This document shows, piece by piece, positions 18,634 through 27,721 of a stretch of DNA of 64,000 nucleotides (position 1 is the stretch's first letter; every line of letters begins with the position of its first letter). The DNA comes from Candidatus Methylospira mobilis (lineage in GTDB: Bacteria; Pseudomonadota; Gammaproteobacteria; Methylococcales; Methylococcaceae). The notes under the pieces are model-generated. The model made no database searches and had not been told where the DNA came from. It was given only the letters and a program-made list of their open reading frames with translations. A program made the position numbers and the translations under genes. The DNA is taken from positions 1,173,716 through 1,237,715 of the forward strand of contig NZ_CP044205.1 in assembly GCF_009498235.1 (NCBI RefSeq), in the 5' to 3' direction.

Positions 18634-19005
18634 TTACCAGTTGACGTCGGTAACGGCGGGAGCCTGATGTTTTTTTACTTCGCCGCGCTGTATCCGGGTA
18701 TATTCTTCAAGCTGGCGCTTTGCCGCATCGAATGCATCGCGCAATGCGACATAGACGTCTTCATGCGCCTGTTTGTCGTGATGCTCGCGGCTTACAACGA
18801 TATGTTTGTTGGGAACGCTCAGGTCTATTCTGACATGATAGAGGTTGCCCTGATGCTGGTTCTGATGCTCGGCTTCGACTGCAACCTTGCAGCCGATAAT
18901 GCTGTCGGAAAACTGTTCCAGTTTATCGGTTTTTTCGCGTATGCGCGCTTCGACGGCATCCGAGTGAGGAATGCCGCGAAATGTAATTTCAAGTGGTATT
19001 TGCAT
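18634..19005 (-). CDS. hpf: Ribosome hibernation promoting factor, HPF/YfiA family
   Basis: 123 residues with the S30AE fold pattern: MQIPLEITFRGIPHSDAVEA at the start, then VRIDLSVPNKHIVV and DVYVALRDAFDAAKRQL. HPF binds in the decoding centre of the small subunit and promotes inactive 100S or 70S ribosomes in slow growth. It is a short-type HPF, lacking the C-terminal dimerisation domain of long forms. It is not next to rpoN or PTS genes as in enterobacteria. Confidence 0.9.
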   Translation of the reverse strand: MQIPLEITFRGIPHSDAVEARIREKTDKLEQFSDSIIGCKVAVEAEHQNQHQGNLYHVRIDLSVPNKHIVVSREHHDKQAHEDVYVALRDAFDAAKRQLEEYTRIQRGEVKKHQAPAVTDVNW

Positions 19006-19260
19006 GAGTTATCCTTGTTCAGTGTTATAAACTGCTATTATCGAGCAGTTGGTGTTTAAACTGGCGAATATCGCCTAAGTCCTGATCAATTTGGAGCGCA
19101 ATGCGCGCTTCACAAATCATCTGCCCGTTGCATGTAACGGGTTGTCCATCGCAATGCGTAGTTTTTGCATGGAGGTTTGGTTATATTACACACTGACATA
19201 ATCTTCTGTCGACTAAAGTTTTTGTCAATTTGTCATAAATCTTATTTGGAGCTTTAAACC

Positions 19261-20289
19261 ATGCCGACATCCGGCACTGATGAACTGCTGCAGGACTGGC
19301 GGCAGCGCGCACTGCGATTCGAACAGGCGGTGAATGCGGTGATTTTGGGGCAGCAGCTGGCTGTGCGCCATATTGCCGTGGCTCTGTTCGCCGGCGGTCA
19401 TGTCATGCTCGAAGGCGATGTCGGCGTAGGAAAAACGACTTTGCTGCGCGCGGTAACGCGCGGTCTGGGCGGTGTGTTCGAGCGCGTGGAAGGCGTCATC
19501 GATTTGATGCCCAGCGATCTGCTTTATCACACCCATATCAACGAACAGGGCCGGCCGGAAGTGAATCCGGGGCCTTTGCTGAAGCATGGCGAAGAGCTGT
19601 CGGTCTTTTTCTTTAACGAGATTAACCGCGCGCGCCCCCATGTACACGCCTTGATGCTGCGGGTGATGGCTGAGCGCAGCGTTTCCGCTTTCAATCGCGT
19701 GCATGAGCTGCCATACGTACTGGTTTTTGCCGACCGTAATCGCGTGGAGCGCAATGAGACTTTTGAGTTGCCTTCCGCCGTACGTGACCGCTTCCTGGTG
19801 GAGATACAAGTCGGCGTACCCGAATCCGAGGCGGACCAGTTGGCTCTGATGTTCGATACGCGTTTTCACGATGTGGAGCGCCTGCTGAACGCCGTGCCTG
19901 AAAATCTGCTGCCGTATCAGTCGGTACAGCATGTAGGACGCACTATCCAGGGCGCTGTTCAAGCCAGCGATGCGATACAGCATTATGCTCTGCGCTTATG
20001 GCAGGCGACGCGGAATCCGCTTGCCTATGGCATCCGTCTGCAGGGCGTGGAAATGGATCGGCTGATTCTTGCCGGAGCCAGCGCGCGCGCGATGGGCATG
20101 CTGATGCAGGCCGCGCGCGTCTCGGCGTGGCGCGAAGGCCGTAGCTATCTGTTGCCCGAAGATATCCGCTCGCTTTTCCATGAGGTGATTGCGCACCGGA
20201 TTTTTCTGCAGCCGGTCTATGAAATGCGCCGCGAGCAAATCGTCAAGGAATTGGTGCGCGGCATACTCGATCAGGTTGCAGCGCCTTGA
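19261..20289 (+). CDS. MoxR-family AAA+ ATPase
   Basis: 342 residues with Walker A GDVGVGKTTLL near 53-63, Walker B VFFFNEINRA near 118-127 and ELPSAVRDRF near the sensor region. MoxR ATPases act as chaperones for insertion of cofactors or metals. This one is paired with a DUF58 protein, the arrangement of mxaR-mxaS in methanol dehydrogenase clusters, but the dehydrogenase genes themselves are not in the window. GGAG lies ten bases before the start. The stop overlaps the next start (TTGA). Confidence 0.9.
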   Translation: MPTSGTDELLQDWRQRALRFEQAVNAVILGQQLAVRHIAVALFAGGHVMLEGDVGVGKTTLLRAVTRGLGGVFERVEGVIDLMPSDLLYHTHINEQGRPEVNPGPLLKHGEELSVFFFNEINRARPHVHALMLRVMAERSVSAFNRVHELPYVLVFADRNRVERNETFELPSAVRDRFLVEIQVGVPESEADQLALMFDTRFHDVERLLNAVPENLLPYQSVQHVGRTIQGAVQASDAIQHYALRLWQATRNPLAYGIRLQGVEMDRLILAGASARAMGMLMQAARVSAWREGRSYLLPEDIRSLFHEVIAHRIFLQPVYEMRREQIVKELVRGILDQVAAP

Positions 20290-21116
20290 TCGAACTGTTT
20301 CACTATCGGCTGGCATGGCGCGGTCCGGCTATGGCTGCCGGAGATCATGGGCGCGGCGATTTGCGCGGCGGCAGCGATTATGCGTCCACGCTTCCTTTCG
20401 ACCGCTATCAGAACCCTCGTTCCGTTGATATGCGCGCCAGTGTTCAAAATCCTTACCAAACCTTGATGGTGAGGGACTGCCGCGAACGGGTCTCAGTGCC
20501 GGTTTATTTACTGCTTGATGTTTCCGCGTCCATGGGGTGCGGGAAAATCCTGGAAAAGATGTTGCGTTTCGCGCAGATGTGCGCCGCCTCCGCTTTTCAT
20601 GCCGGTGACCGGTTGGGGATATTGGCCTGCGATAGCCGGATTCTTTGGGAGTATTGCCTGCCGTTATCGGCCAATGCCGCATTAACCGACGACTGGGGCA
20701 GGCGTTTCGCCAACATCCGGCCACAAGCGCGTAATACCGATGCTTTCATTGACCTGGCTAGCTATTTGGGACGGCAACGCGCGCTGGTATTTCTGCTTTC
20801 CGATTTCTACCTGCCGGATGCGCAGTTGCGAACCCTGCTGGAGGCCTTGTTTCGGCATGAGGTCGTTCCAGTGCAATTGGCTGTTGCGCCGGATTTCGGG
20901 CTTCAGCCGCGCTGGGGCTGGCTCAATCTGCAGGACCCTGAAACGGGGCTGTTGCGTCAGGTAATGATGCGTCCCGCTCTGCGCAGGCGCTGGCTGGACG
21001 AGTATGCGATGCGTCAACAGCGTTTACACGCGCTGTTAACCGGCTATGGCAGACGCTTGTTGCCGCTGGCCGATGATTTCGGCACAGACGACGTGACCCG
21101 GTATTTTTTGTCATGA
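20286..21116 (+). CDS. DUF58 protein with von Willebrand-like metal site (MxaS-like)
   Basis: 276 residues, starting at a TTG that overlaps the MoxR stop. DUF58 proteins combine an N-terminal region (DLRGGSDYASTLPFDRYQ) with a vWA domain; the MIDAS-like motif DVSASMG sits near residue 80 and FLLSDFYLP near 170. They partner MoxR ATPases. The usual downstream genes of a mxa cluster (mxaA, C, K, L) are missing, so either this is a detached paralogue or the cluster has been rearranged. Confidence 0.85.
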   Translation: MIELFHYRLAWRGPAMAAGDHGRGDLRGGSDYASTLPFDRYQNPRSVDMRASVQNPYQTLMVRDCRERVSVPVYLLLDVSASMGCGKILEKMLRFAQMCAASAFHAGDRLGILACDSRILWEYCLPLSANAALTDDWGRRFANIRPQARNTDAFIDLASYLGRQRALVFLLSDFYLPDAQLRTLLEALFRHEVVPVQLAVAPDFGLQPRWGWLNLQDPETGLLRQVMMRPALRRRWLDEYAMRQQRLHALLTGYGRRLLPLADDFGTDDVTRYFLS

Positions 21117-21441
21117 ATTACCGTGATCAATGCATAAAAAACGCACGGTCTCGCGCCTGCCCTAAAGAAAGTATGTGCGAGCGATAGCCAACTTTGCGGC
21201 GGAATCTTCCTCGCCGCTCGCCATGCGCTGAAAACCTGCCATCATTCACGGCGTGAATAGTTTAAGTTACGAAAGTTGAATTAACTTGCCGGGTCATTAT
21301 TCAGTATACTGAAAACGGATACAGTGCTGACCACGGTCTGTTCCGCGTTTCTTTTGGAATGCTGATGCATTCTCATGCAGCGCAAGATGAATCTACTGTA
21401 CCTCCTGTTTTTTTGGATAATCCTTTACTTGGGAGGAGCAA
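21117..21441. other. Intergenic stretch upstream of the secreted modular protein
   Basis: 325 bases with no supported gene. It should hold the promoter of the next gene, whose ribosome-binding site GGGAGGAG is strong. No terminator was seen after the DUF58 gene. Confidence 0.5.
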
Positions 21442-23106
21442 ATGAAAATATACAACTTCAACTATTTCTGGTTGGCCTTATTGGCAATCTGCGGCCTGTT
21501 GCCGGGTATTTCCAATGATGCAGCTGCCGCCAGCTGTTTAACCGGCACAGTCAATTTCAGCGGTTCGGCATGGTACGCCAGCGGTACGGTAACGGTTACC
21601 AATAGCTGTTCGACCAATGTCGCATTGACCGGGCAGAGCATCAGCTTTACCGCTCAGGACAGCAAGGGTAATGCCGTTTCCGTCGGTACGCTGAACGATT
21701 GGTGGGTAAATAATGCCGCCTATACGCTGACCTTCAGTGGCGGCGCTACCCAGAGCGGTACTTTCGGCACCACAACTTCCGGAGCCACTCCGGTTATTAA
21801 CGCCGGGCAGACATTAACCTTCAGCGGCGGTTTTAATTTAAATAACTCCGCTTTTAATAACGCGCTGGCAGCAAGCAGTCTGACGTTTGGCAGTTCAACT
21901 CCAACTCCAACTCCAACTCCAACTCCAACTCCAACTCCAGGCGGGTCCAGCATTACGACAGGCTCGGTTGGATTTCACTTGCTGCTGGGCGTAAACGGTT
22001 ACACCAGCGCACAGGACAGTATTACCCTGACAGGCGACAATTACACCGATCTGATCATGTCCAATTTCATTGCCGGAGTGATGTACGGACATTTGTTGCA
22101 GAAATATACGCCCGGTATCCAGTTTGATAAGGATTACCTGTATGGCTCCATCATGGGTCAGTTGCTGCAGGAAAATCTGGCGACCGAATACTACAAGGCC
22201 TCCAGCAATCTGATCGATCCCTCTCCGGATCAGGCGGCCGTGATGGGTATGGGGCAGGGCGGGCCTTACCAGATCAACAATTATGCGGCCGATATGGTCT
22301 ACGGCAGTTACAAGCCGCAAGGTAACTCCTTGATCAATTATGTGGCCGTTCAGAAAAATATCGGTTTCACCATGGCAGATGCAGCGACGCAGTACACCCA
22401 AAATACGCCCGCTTCCTTCAACAACAAGTACTATGGTCCGATACTGACTGCTTATTTTCATTTCAATGACTACGTAGCCTTGCAGAAAGTCGGTCCGGTT
22501 GGCGGCTATACGCCGGGTTGGGAGCCGTATTTCGATAAGGCATTGACCAATTTCAAGACGTTACCCAATAACTTCCTGGATGTTCTGTTGAATGTCGCTT
22601 ATAACCAGGGCTATTACGGTACTTTGATGACCAGCTACAGCAAGTTGGGCGCCAATGCGAGCGCGGCGACCGTGGCGAATGTGAATTTGTACAGCTCGGT
22701 CTGGGGTGTTAACGATACTTATCAACAATACCCTTACCAGGTAAGGTATTATCTGGACCAGTTGTATGACAATCCGATTCCAAGCCCTGCCAATCAAAAC
22801 ACGGTTACCACGCCGGCTAATCATGTGGCATTCAGTATCGCAACCCTGGAGAGCGTATTTTCAAACGTGTTCCAGACGCTGGGCTACGTGAACGGCAGCA
22901 AGCAGTATGTATTTATCAGCGATGCGCAGGCCAGAACGGCGTTTAACAGCGCTCTGAGTTCGGCAGACGTGGCCAGCACCTCGACACTGGATTTGAGTAC
23001 CGCAAGCCAGCGCGCCCAGATATTCAGCATACTGGAAGCTGCCATCAGCAATCTGGAAAGCAGCCTGGGTACCGACTTTACTGCGACTACCCTCAATCAG
23101 CTGTAA
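21442..23106 (+). CDS. Secreted modular protein: carbohydrate-binding-like domain, Pro-Thr linker, putative hydrolase domain
   Basis: 554 residues with a signal peptide (about 1-29, ending DAAAA). Residues 30-150 form a Ser/Thr/Gly-rich beta-sandwich-like module (SCLTGTVNFSGSAWY to LTFSGGFNL) resembling a cellulose or chitin binding domain. A (PT)n linker at about 153-166 joins it to a 380-residue domain. That domain contains a conserved-looking Glu in MGQLLQENLATEYY, followed by GMGQGGPYQINNYA, a spacing reminiscent of lysozyme-like or chitosanase folds. The substrate and catalytic residues are not established. A strong ribosome-binding site precedes the start and a terminator follows. Confidence 0.85.
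   Translation: MKIYNFNYFWLALLAICGLLPGISNDAAAASCLTGTVNFSGSAWYASGTVTVTNSCSTNVALTGQSISFTAQDSKGNAVSVGTLNDWWVNNAAYTLTFSGGATQSGTFGTTTSGATPVINAGQTLTFSGGFNLNNSAFNNALAASSLTFGSSTPTPTPTPTPTPTPGGSSITTGSVGFHLLLGVNGYTSAQDSITLTGDNYTDLIMSNFIAGVMYGHLLQKYTPGIQFDKDYLYGSIMGQLLQENLATEYYKASSNLIDPSPDQAAVMGMGQGGPYQINNYAADMVYGSYKPQGNSLINYVAVQKNIGFTMADAATQYTQNTPASFNNKYYGPILTAYFHFNDYVALQKVGPVGGYTPGWEPYFDKALTNFKTLPNNFLDVLLNVAYNQGYYGTLMTSYSKLGANASAATVANVNLYSSVWGVNDTYQQYPYQVRYYLDQLYDNPIPSPANQNTVTTPANHVAFSIATLESVFSNVFQTLGYVNGSKQYVFISDAQARTAFNSALSSADVASTSTLDLSTASQRAQIFSILEAAISNLESSLGTDFTATTLNQL
21896..21938 (+). repeat. Tandem hexanucleotide CCAACT repeat coding for a (PT)n linker
   Basis: About seven near-perfect copies of CCAACT encode alternating Thr and Pro. 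Identical codons in every copy suggest expansion by slippage. In-frame gain or loss of units would only change linker length. Confidence 0.9.
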
Positions 23107-23125
23107 TTACTGATTCTGTCTCCAT

Positions 23126-23162
23126 GGCCCCGGATGCCGGTTCGCGCATCCGGGGCCTTTTT
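23126..23162 (+). terminator. Intrinsic terminator of the secreted protein gene
   Basis: GGCCCCGGATGC and GCATCCGGGGCC form a perfect 12-bp stem around an eight-base loop, followed by TTTTT. It starts 19 bases after the stop codon. Confidence 0.9.
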
Positions 23163-23199
23163 ACGCCCAGCCATTTTCCTACTGGTTTCAACTCAAGTT

Positions 23200-23631
23200 T
23201 ACTGCCTTTACGAAACTCGACCCAATCAACCTGCATCTGCTCGCCCGGCGCAGTCTCAAAGCGCACCACCGGCTCTGCCGCGCATGTGGACTTGAGGCTA
23301 TGGCAGGTAGGCACGTAGCTGACTTTGTCCGCCGCTATCTATAACCCAATGCGGCTATCTCTCGATACATCACCGTCGCCGGTATCCAGGCCGGTTGTGC
23401 CGCAGCCTGCCGTTCCTGTAAATACGCATCAAATGGCGAAAGCCTGGTAGGGCGCTGCATTTTGCGTTCGTATCTGGGCAAGCTATCGCTTTCAAGATGA
23501 CGGCGTACCGTGTTGACCACGCATCCGGTCTCTTCGGCAGTCTTGCGTAAACTCAGGCCGTGGTTTCTCAATAATTCAATTTCCACTATGGACATGCTGC
23601 TGGCATTGATTGCCGCCACACAGGTAACCAC
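23200..23631 (-). pseudogene. IS21-family istA transposase remnant
   Basis: The minus strand reads an IstA-like N terminus (ELLRNHGLSLRKTAEETG, NTVRRHL, PAWIPATVMYREIAALGYR), then a stop. After one frameshift it reads GGQSQLRAYLP, and after another PVVRFETAPGEQMQVDWVEF, all in the order found in intact IstA. The catalytic core beyond the first Asp and the helper gene istB are missing. It is an old fragment lying against the preceding terminator. Confidence 0.75.
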
Positions 23632-23755
23632 TCATAATACGCGCTGGTACCCGATTTCCATTCGCCAGTTCTTCATGTGTGAGCGCTATAGCGCTTGCTA
23701 ACAGGCATTGCATTCAAAACCCTTTCATAAAAACACGCCATTGCGGGAGTTTCTG

Positions 23756-25330
23756 ATGAGTCCAGCCCCTGTCACCAGTACTGCGCTGCGCCGCGAGCAG
23801 GATGAGTTGCAGAAGAGACGCGAGGAGGCGAAAAACCTCTTTGAAGAAGGGCTGCAACTCCTGAGCGGCGAAGGCGTGGAAAGAGATCTCGAAGAAGCTT
23901 TCTATCATTTTACCCAAGCCTCAAAAAGAGGGCATGCGGGCGCCACAAATAATCTCGGTGTTATGTATTGGTATGGTCTGGGCGTCTCTCAGGATTATGC
24001 AGCAGCGGTAGAAAAGTTTCGCTATGCGGAGCGTGAATGTCCTGCGGCAACCTGTAATCTGGGGATTGCGCATATCCAGGGGCGCGGGGTCGCCAAGAAA
24101 GACGGCTATGCGCATTTTCTCGACGCCAAGAGTCACAAGCCTGACTGTCCGTGGATTGCGCTCAATCTTGCCGAATCTGTCTTTTCCCATCTTATAGATC
24201 CCAAGGAAATCGCAAGTTTGGGAGCGGAGCTTGTGAGCGATTTGGAAGAGCGAGGATACGGTGCCATGGGCAAGCGCATGTTAGGTGCCTGTCTGGTCAG
24301 GATGAATCGTGTGGAAGAAGGGCGGAAATTGCTTGTGGAGGCATCGAAAAAGGACGTGCAAGCGCATTACGAGCTTGGCGTTCTCGGTCAAAAGACAATA
24401 TATAATTTCTCTGTGGAGATAATGGCGCAGGCGAAAGCGCATTTGCGCGTCGCAGCATATCACGGCTTTCCGGAAGCCCAAATTATGCTGGCAAAGCTTT
24501 GCGAAAGCAGGGAGGGCAGTCTTCATCCGGATCACCCGATCGCGGCCCTATGTTATGACCAACTCGCAGTACAGGGAGACCCCGATGGGGCTAGATGCTG
24601 TTTTATGGAGCTGGGCAAGCTCGGAATGTTCGCAGGCAACGAGGTCATAGAGCGTGTTTATCACTCTCTCGGGCTTCATATCCTCACTGTGCCGCCCGAA
24701 TTGACGGCGGATTATGAAAAGACGCGGGCGGCTACCAGTCAGGCAATCAATGCGATTACCCATCTGCCGCCAAAAAGTAAAAAGGAGTTGATGGCTCACT
24801 TGGCAACGGTGGAAACAGGGGATGCCGAGGCGATGTATCAGATGGGGAACTTCTGCGCAAGAACGGATCAAATCGGACATTACCCTTTGGCGCTTGCATG
24901 GCTGCAACTTGCGTTTGCCGGGGGGTATAAGGATGCCGCCTACAGACTCGCGCATTTATACGTGGCTGGGAGCGATTTTGTCGCGGTTCGTTCGGACTAT
25001 ACGCGAGCGATTTTATGGTATCACGTCGCGGCTGCTCAGAGCGGGCGCCCGGAGGCGCGCAGGAAGCTTTTTCAGACACTGGAGACACTCCTCATGCAAG
25101 AAAATCCTGCGTATATCGCAAGCACCTATGCCGCTCTTAGACGCGCGACGGGGGTGGTGATCGGGTGCTCCGTCTTGTATCCTCGTCCTCATATATCCCC
25201 GGCGCTTGTCGGGGCGGACGGGCTGGGAATTCTGAAGCCCATTTATTTTGTTGCGCCGCCCGGTTCTATCGAGAAAAGTTTCGATCGGCAGCCAAGTCCA
25301 CAACATCCCGAGGCGAGATTTGCTCGCTAG
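23756..25330 (+). CDS. Sel1-repeat (TPR-like) protein
   Basis: 524 residues from the ATG at 23756, chosen because GGGAG lies about six bases upstream. Several Sel1-like helical repeats are visible, for example EAFYHFTQASKRGHAGATNN then LGVMYWYGLGVSQDYAAAVE, and a second group near 330-420 (LALAWLQLAFAGGYKDAAYR). There is no signal peptide, so it is probably cytosolic and acts through protein contacts. The C-terminal 60 residues lack repeats. An extended start at 23708 is possible. Function unknown. Confidence 0.8.
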   Translation: MSPAPVTSTALRREQDELQKRREEAKNLFEEGLQLLSGEGVERDLEEAFYHFTQASKRGHAGATNNLGVMYWYGLGVSQDYAAAVEKFRYAERECPAATCNLGIAHIQGRGVAKKDGYAHFLDAKSHKPDCPWIALNLAESVFSHLIDPKEIASLGAELVSDLEERGYGAMGKRMLGACLVRMNRVEEGRKLLVEASKKDVQAHYELGVLGQKTIYNFSVEIMAQAKAHLRVAAYHGFPEAQIMLAKLCESREGSLHPDHPIAALCYDQLAVQGDPDGARCCFMELGKLGMFAGNEVIERVYHSLGLHILTVPPELTADYEKTRAATSQAINAITHLPPKSKKELMAHLATVETGDAEAMYQMGNFCARTDQIGHYPLALAWLQLAFAGGYKDAAYRLAHLYVAGSDFVAVRSDYTRAILWYHVAAAQSGRPEARRKLFQTLETLLMQENPAYIASTYAALRRATGVVIGCSVLYPRPHISPALVGADGLGILKPIYFVAPPGSIEKSFDRQPSPQHPEARFAR

Positions 25331-25538
25331 CGTGACTCACCCGCGGCTGGTCAGCTTGTCGATAAAGCCGATTCCTGTGGTCTTTCTGGCGGTTTTGCGC
25401 GCGCTACCGAATGTTATGCGGTACTGAAAATTCCCGAGGCCGAATATGTCGAAGAGCCGTTGCGGCAAAGGCTGTTACTGGAGACATCAACCGCAAGGAC
25501 GTAGACGGGTAGTGTCTTATGTTGTTTGCCTGTTTTCA

Positions 25539-26009
25539 TTAAGTATCATCGCCGTTTTCCTCGACGTGTTTACCTCCGCCTGAAAAAACCGCCATCGCCG
25601 CACCCCCTCCGCCCGCCGCTTCGGCCAGCGTGTACTTGTCCAGCACCGCCATGAACGCCTGGCGCGACTCGTACAGCATGCCCTTCAACGCGCATCCACG
25701 CGCAATCCGGCATTGGTTGGTGCGCATATCGAAGCATTCGACCAGGTCGGTATGCGGTTCGGTGATGCGCACCAGCTCGCCGATGCCGATCGAGTTGGCC
25801 GGGCGCGCCAGACGTATGCCGCCGCCCTTGCCGCGCATGGTTTCGATGTAGCCATGATTGGCCAGATTATTGGCCGCCTTGACCAGATGCGCTTTTGAAA
25901 TCTGAAAGTAGTCCGCGATTTCGGCGATGGTCGCCATGCCGGGTTCCGGCTGTCTTGCCAGATAAATCAGTGTGCGTAACGAATAGTCGGTAAATTGGGT
26001 AAGTTGCAT
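25539..26009 (-). CDS. nsrR: Rrf2-family nitric oxide-sensing repressor NsrR
   Basis: 156 residues with an Rrf2 winged helix (MQLTQFTDYSLRTLIYLARQ, then ISKAHLVKAANNLANHGYIE) and three cysteines in CFDMRTNQCRIARGC, the iron-sulfur cluster region of NsrR. Nitric oxide damages the cluster and releases DNA. The final 35 residues are a Gly/Ala-rich tail (AAGGGGAAM). It diverges from a haemoglobin and nitric oxide reductase operon that carries an NsrR-like operator, which strongly supports the assignment over IscR. Confidence 0.85.
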   Translation of the reverse strand: MQLTQFTDYSLRTLIYLARQPEPGMATIAEIADYFQISKAHLVKAANNLANHGYIETMRGKGGGIRLARPANSIGIGELVRITEPHTDLVECFDMRTNQCRIARGCALKGMLYESRQAFMAVLDKYTLAEAAGGGGAAMAVFSGGGKHVEENGDDT

Positions 26010-26226
26010 AATAAATATACCTTTCCTTGTCTGTAAAAAATCTGTACGACCGCCCTCGCCATGCCGGAGGGTGCGCCAGATATGTTTTTCCTGTTTATGT
26101 AAAGATAATAAGATTTATTAACTTAAAAATCAATATATTGTTGTATTGTTGCGAGCACCCGTGAAAAGGGGGCTGGAGTGCTGGATAAACATGGCAGTAC
26201 GGTTGACAAGGAGGCTTATGGTCTAT

Positions 26227-26249
26227 AATATTCATTTGAAATACATGTT
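26227..26249. promoter_or_regulatory. NsrR-type operator upstream of the nitric oxide defence operon
   Basis: Half-sites AATATTCATTT and AAATACATGTT flank a single G, close to the known NsrR inverted repeat of two 11-bp arms with core CATTT and AAATG. It lies about 80 bases before the truncated haemoglobin start, where it could block RNA polymerase. The AT-rich stretch 26100-26160 probably holds the nsrR promoter. Confidence 0.7.
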
Positions 26250-26330
26250 ATGTCGGGCTACGGCAAATGCGCCGCCGTCGTGTTCATGTATTCTTATCGA
26301 ATGACATCAACGCTTACAGGAGGACACACA

Positions 26331-26708
26331 ATGACTGAAACCGGCAAATCGCTATATGGAAAAATCGGCGGCGAAGCCGCTGTTAATGCCGCGGTAGATA
26401 TTTTTTACCGCAAGGTGCTGGCCGACGACCGCATCAGCTCTTTCTTCGAAGGGGTGGATATGAGCAAACAGGCGGCAAAACAAAAAGCGTTTTTGACCAT
26501 GGCCTTCGGCGGCCCGCATAATTATAGCGGACTTGATATGCGTCGCGGTCATGCGCATTTGGTGGAAAAAGGCCTTAATGACAGCCATTTCGACGCGGTT
26601 ATGGAAAATCTCGCCGCAACCATGCATGAACTGAAGGTACCGGATGAGCTGATAGCGGAGGCCGCTGCAATAGCCGAAAGTACCCGTAACGATGTGTTGG
26701 GCCGCTGA
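26331..26708 (+). CDS. Group I truncated haemoglobin
   Basis: 125 residues beginning MTETGKSLYGKIGGE, the canonical start of truncated haemoglobins. Heme-pocket features are visible: Phe-Tyr in DIFYRKVLADDRI (helix B), KQKAFLTMAFGG (helix E) and the proximal His in MRRGHAHLVEKGL. These proteins bind O2 and NO, and many oxidise NO to nitrate. The ATG at 26331 has AGGAGG eight bases upstream; an in-frame start at 26250 would overlap the operator. It leads an operon through norB. Confidence 0.9.
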   Translation: MTETGKSLYGKIGGEAAVNAAVDIFYRKVLADDRISSFFEGVDMSKQAAKQKAFLTMAFGGPHNYSGLDMRRGHAHLVEKGLNDSHFDAVMENLAATMHELKVPDELIAEAAAIAESTRNDVLGR

Positions 26709-26730
26709 GTCATAGCGGGAGGGGAGCGTT

Positions 26731-27696
26731 ATGGCGACTATCCGCTACGGCGATGATGCTTTCGAACTCACGCAAGACGAGTCGGTGCTGGACGGCCTTA
26801 CCCGGCGGGGTATCTCCATACCGTCCGGTTGCCGTAGCGGTATTTGTCAAACCTGCATGATGCGCGCTCTGCACGGAATACCTCCGGCAGCGGCGCAGCA
26901 GGATTTGACCGGACATCAGCGCCAACAGGGCTGCTTTCTGTCCTGCATCTGCTATCCGCAACACAGTATGCTGGTGGCTTTGCCTGATGACGCGCATGCG
27001 CGGCTATCCGCCACGGTGGCGCGTGTCGAACGTTTGAATGCGGACATTATGCAGGTCACTTTGCACTGTCAAGCTGATCTGCGGTACCGGCCCGGCCAAT
27101 TTATCAATCTGCATCGAAACGAGACATTAAGCCGCAGTTACTCGCTTGCCAGCGTGCCTGAACTGGACGATGGGCTGCACCTGCATGTCAAGCGCATTGC
27201 TCACGGCAAGGTCAGCGCCTGGGTGCACGAAGAGCTGGAGCCGGGACAGCAGATTGAAATTCAGGGCGCGATGGGCGATTGTTATTACACTCCGGACGAC
27301 AAACACCAAGCTTTGCTGCTGGTCGGCACCGGGTCGGGACTGGCTCCGCTGTATGGCATCGTGCGCGACGCCTTGCATCAAGGCCACCGGGGCGAGATAC
27401 GGCTTTATCACGGCAGCCGCGGCATAGGCGGCCTTTACTTACTGGACGAACTGAGGGCGCTGCAGGAACAATACGCAAACTTCAGCTATTTCCCCTGTCT
27501 GTCGCAGCAGACGTTATCCGGTTTCCGTTCCGGGCGCGCGCACGATCTGGCGTTGGCCGATCAGCCGGATCTGAAGAGCTGGAAAGTTTTTTTATGCGGC
27601 CACCCCGACATGGTGAACAGCGCACGAAAAAAGTCTTTTCTGGCGGGCGCTGCTTTTCAGGATATCCATGCCGATGCGTTTGTCGTTGCGCAGTAA
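26731..27696 (+). CDS. [2Fe-2S] ferredoxin-NAD(P)H reductase (FNR-like flavoprotein)
   Basis: 321 residues. The N-terminal plant-type ferredoxin domain has CRSGICQTC near 34-42 and a fourth Cys near 73 (GCFLSC). The FAD domain has RSYSLAS near 135-141, and the NAD domain has GTGSGLAPLYG near 203-213 and FLCGHPDMV near 290. The layout is like electron-transfer components of oxygenases. Placement 22 bases after the truncated haemoglobin suggests it re-reduces that heme for NO dioxygenation, which is inference. GGAGGGGAG lies just before the start. Confidence 0.85.
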   Translation: MATIRYGDDAFELTQDESVLDGLTRRGISIPSGCRSGICQTCMMRALHGIPPAAAQQDLTGHQRQQGCFLSCICYPQHSMLVALPDDAHARLSATVARVERLNADIMQVTLHCQADLRYRPGQFINLHRNETLSRSYSLASVPELDDGLHLHVKRIAHGKVSAWVHEELEPGQQIEIQGAMGDCYYTPDDKHQALLLVGTGSGLAPLYGIVRDALHQGHRGEIRLYHGSRGIGGLYLLDELRALQEQYANFSYFPCLSQQTLSGFRSGRAHDLALADQPDLKSWKVFLCGHPDMVNSARKKSFLAGAAFQDIHADAFVVAQ

Positions 27697-27721
27697 ACGT
27701 ATGTCAATTCCAGGGCAGGGT

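Noticed and set aside
21897-21940. CRISPR-like short repeats
   Set aside because: They are contiguous hexamers inside a coding frame, with no spacers. No CRISPR array was found in the window.
23632-23755. Upstream extension of the Sel1 protein and IS21 end
   Set aside because: The in-frame ATG at 23708 lacks a ribosome-binding site, and no clear IS21 terminal repeat could be defined.
25331-25538. Short coding-like fragment near 25400-25505 (KIPEAEYVEEPLRQRLLLET)
   Set aside because: It has no start or ribosome-binding site and no recognisable family. It could be a remnant, but support is too weak for a feature.
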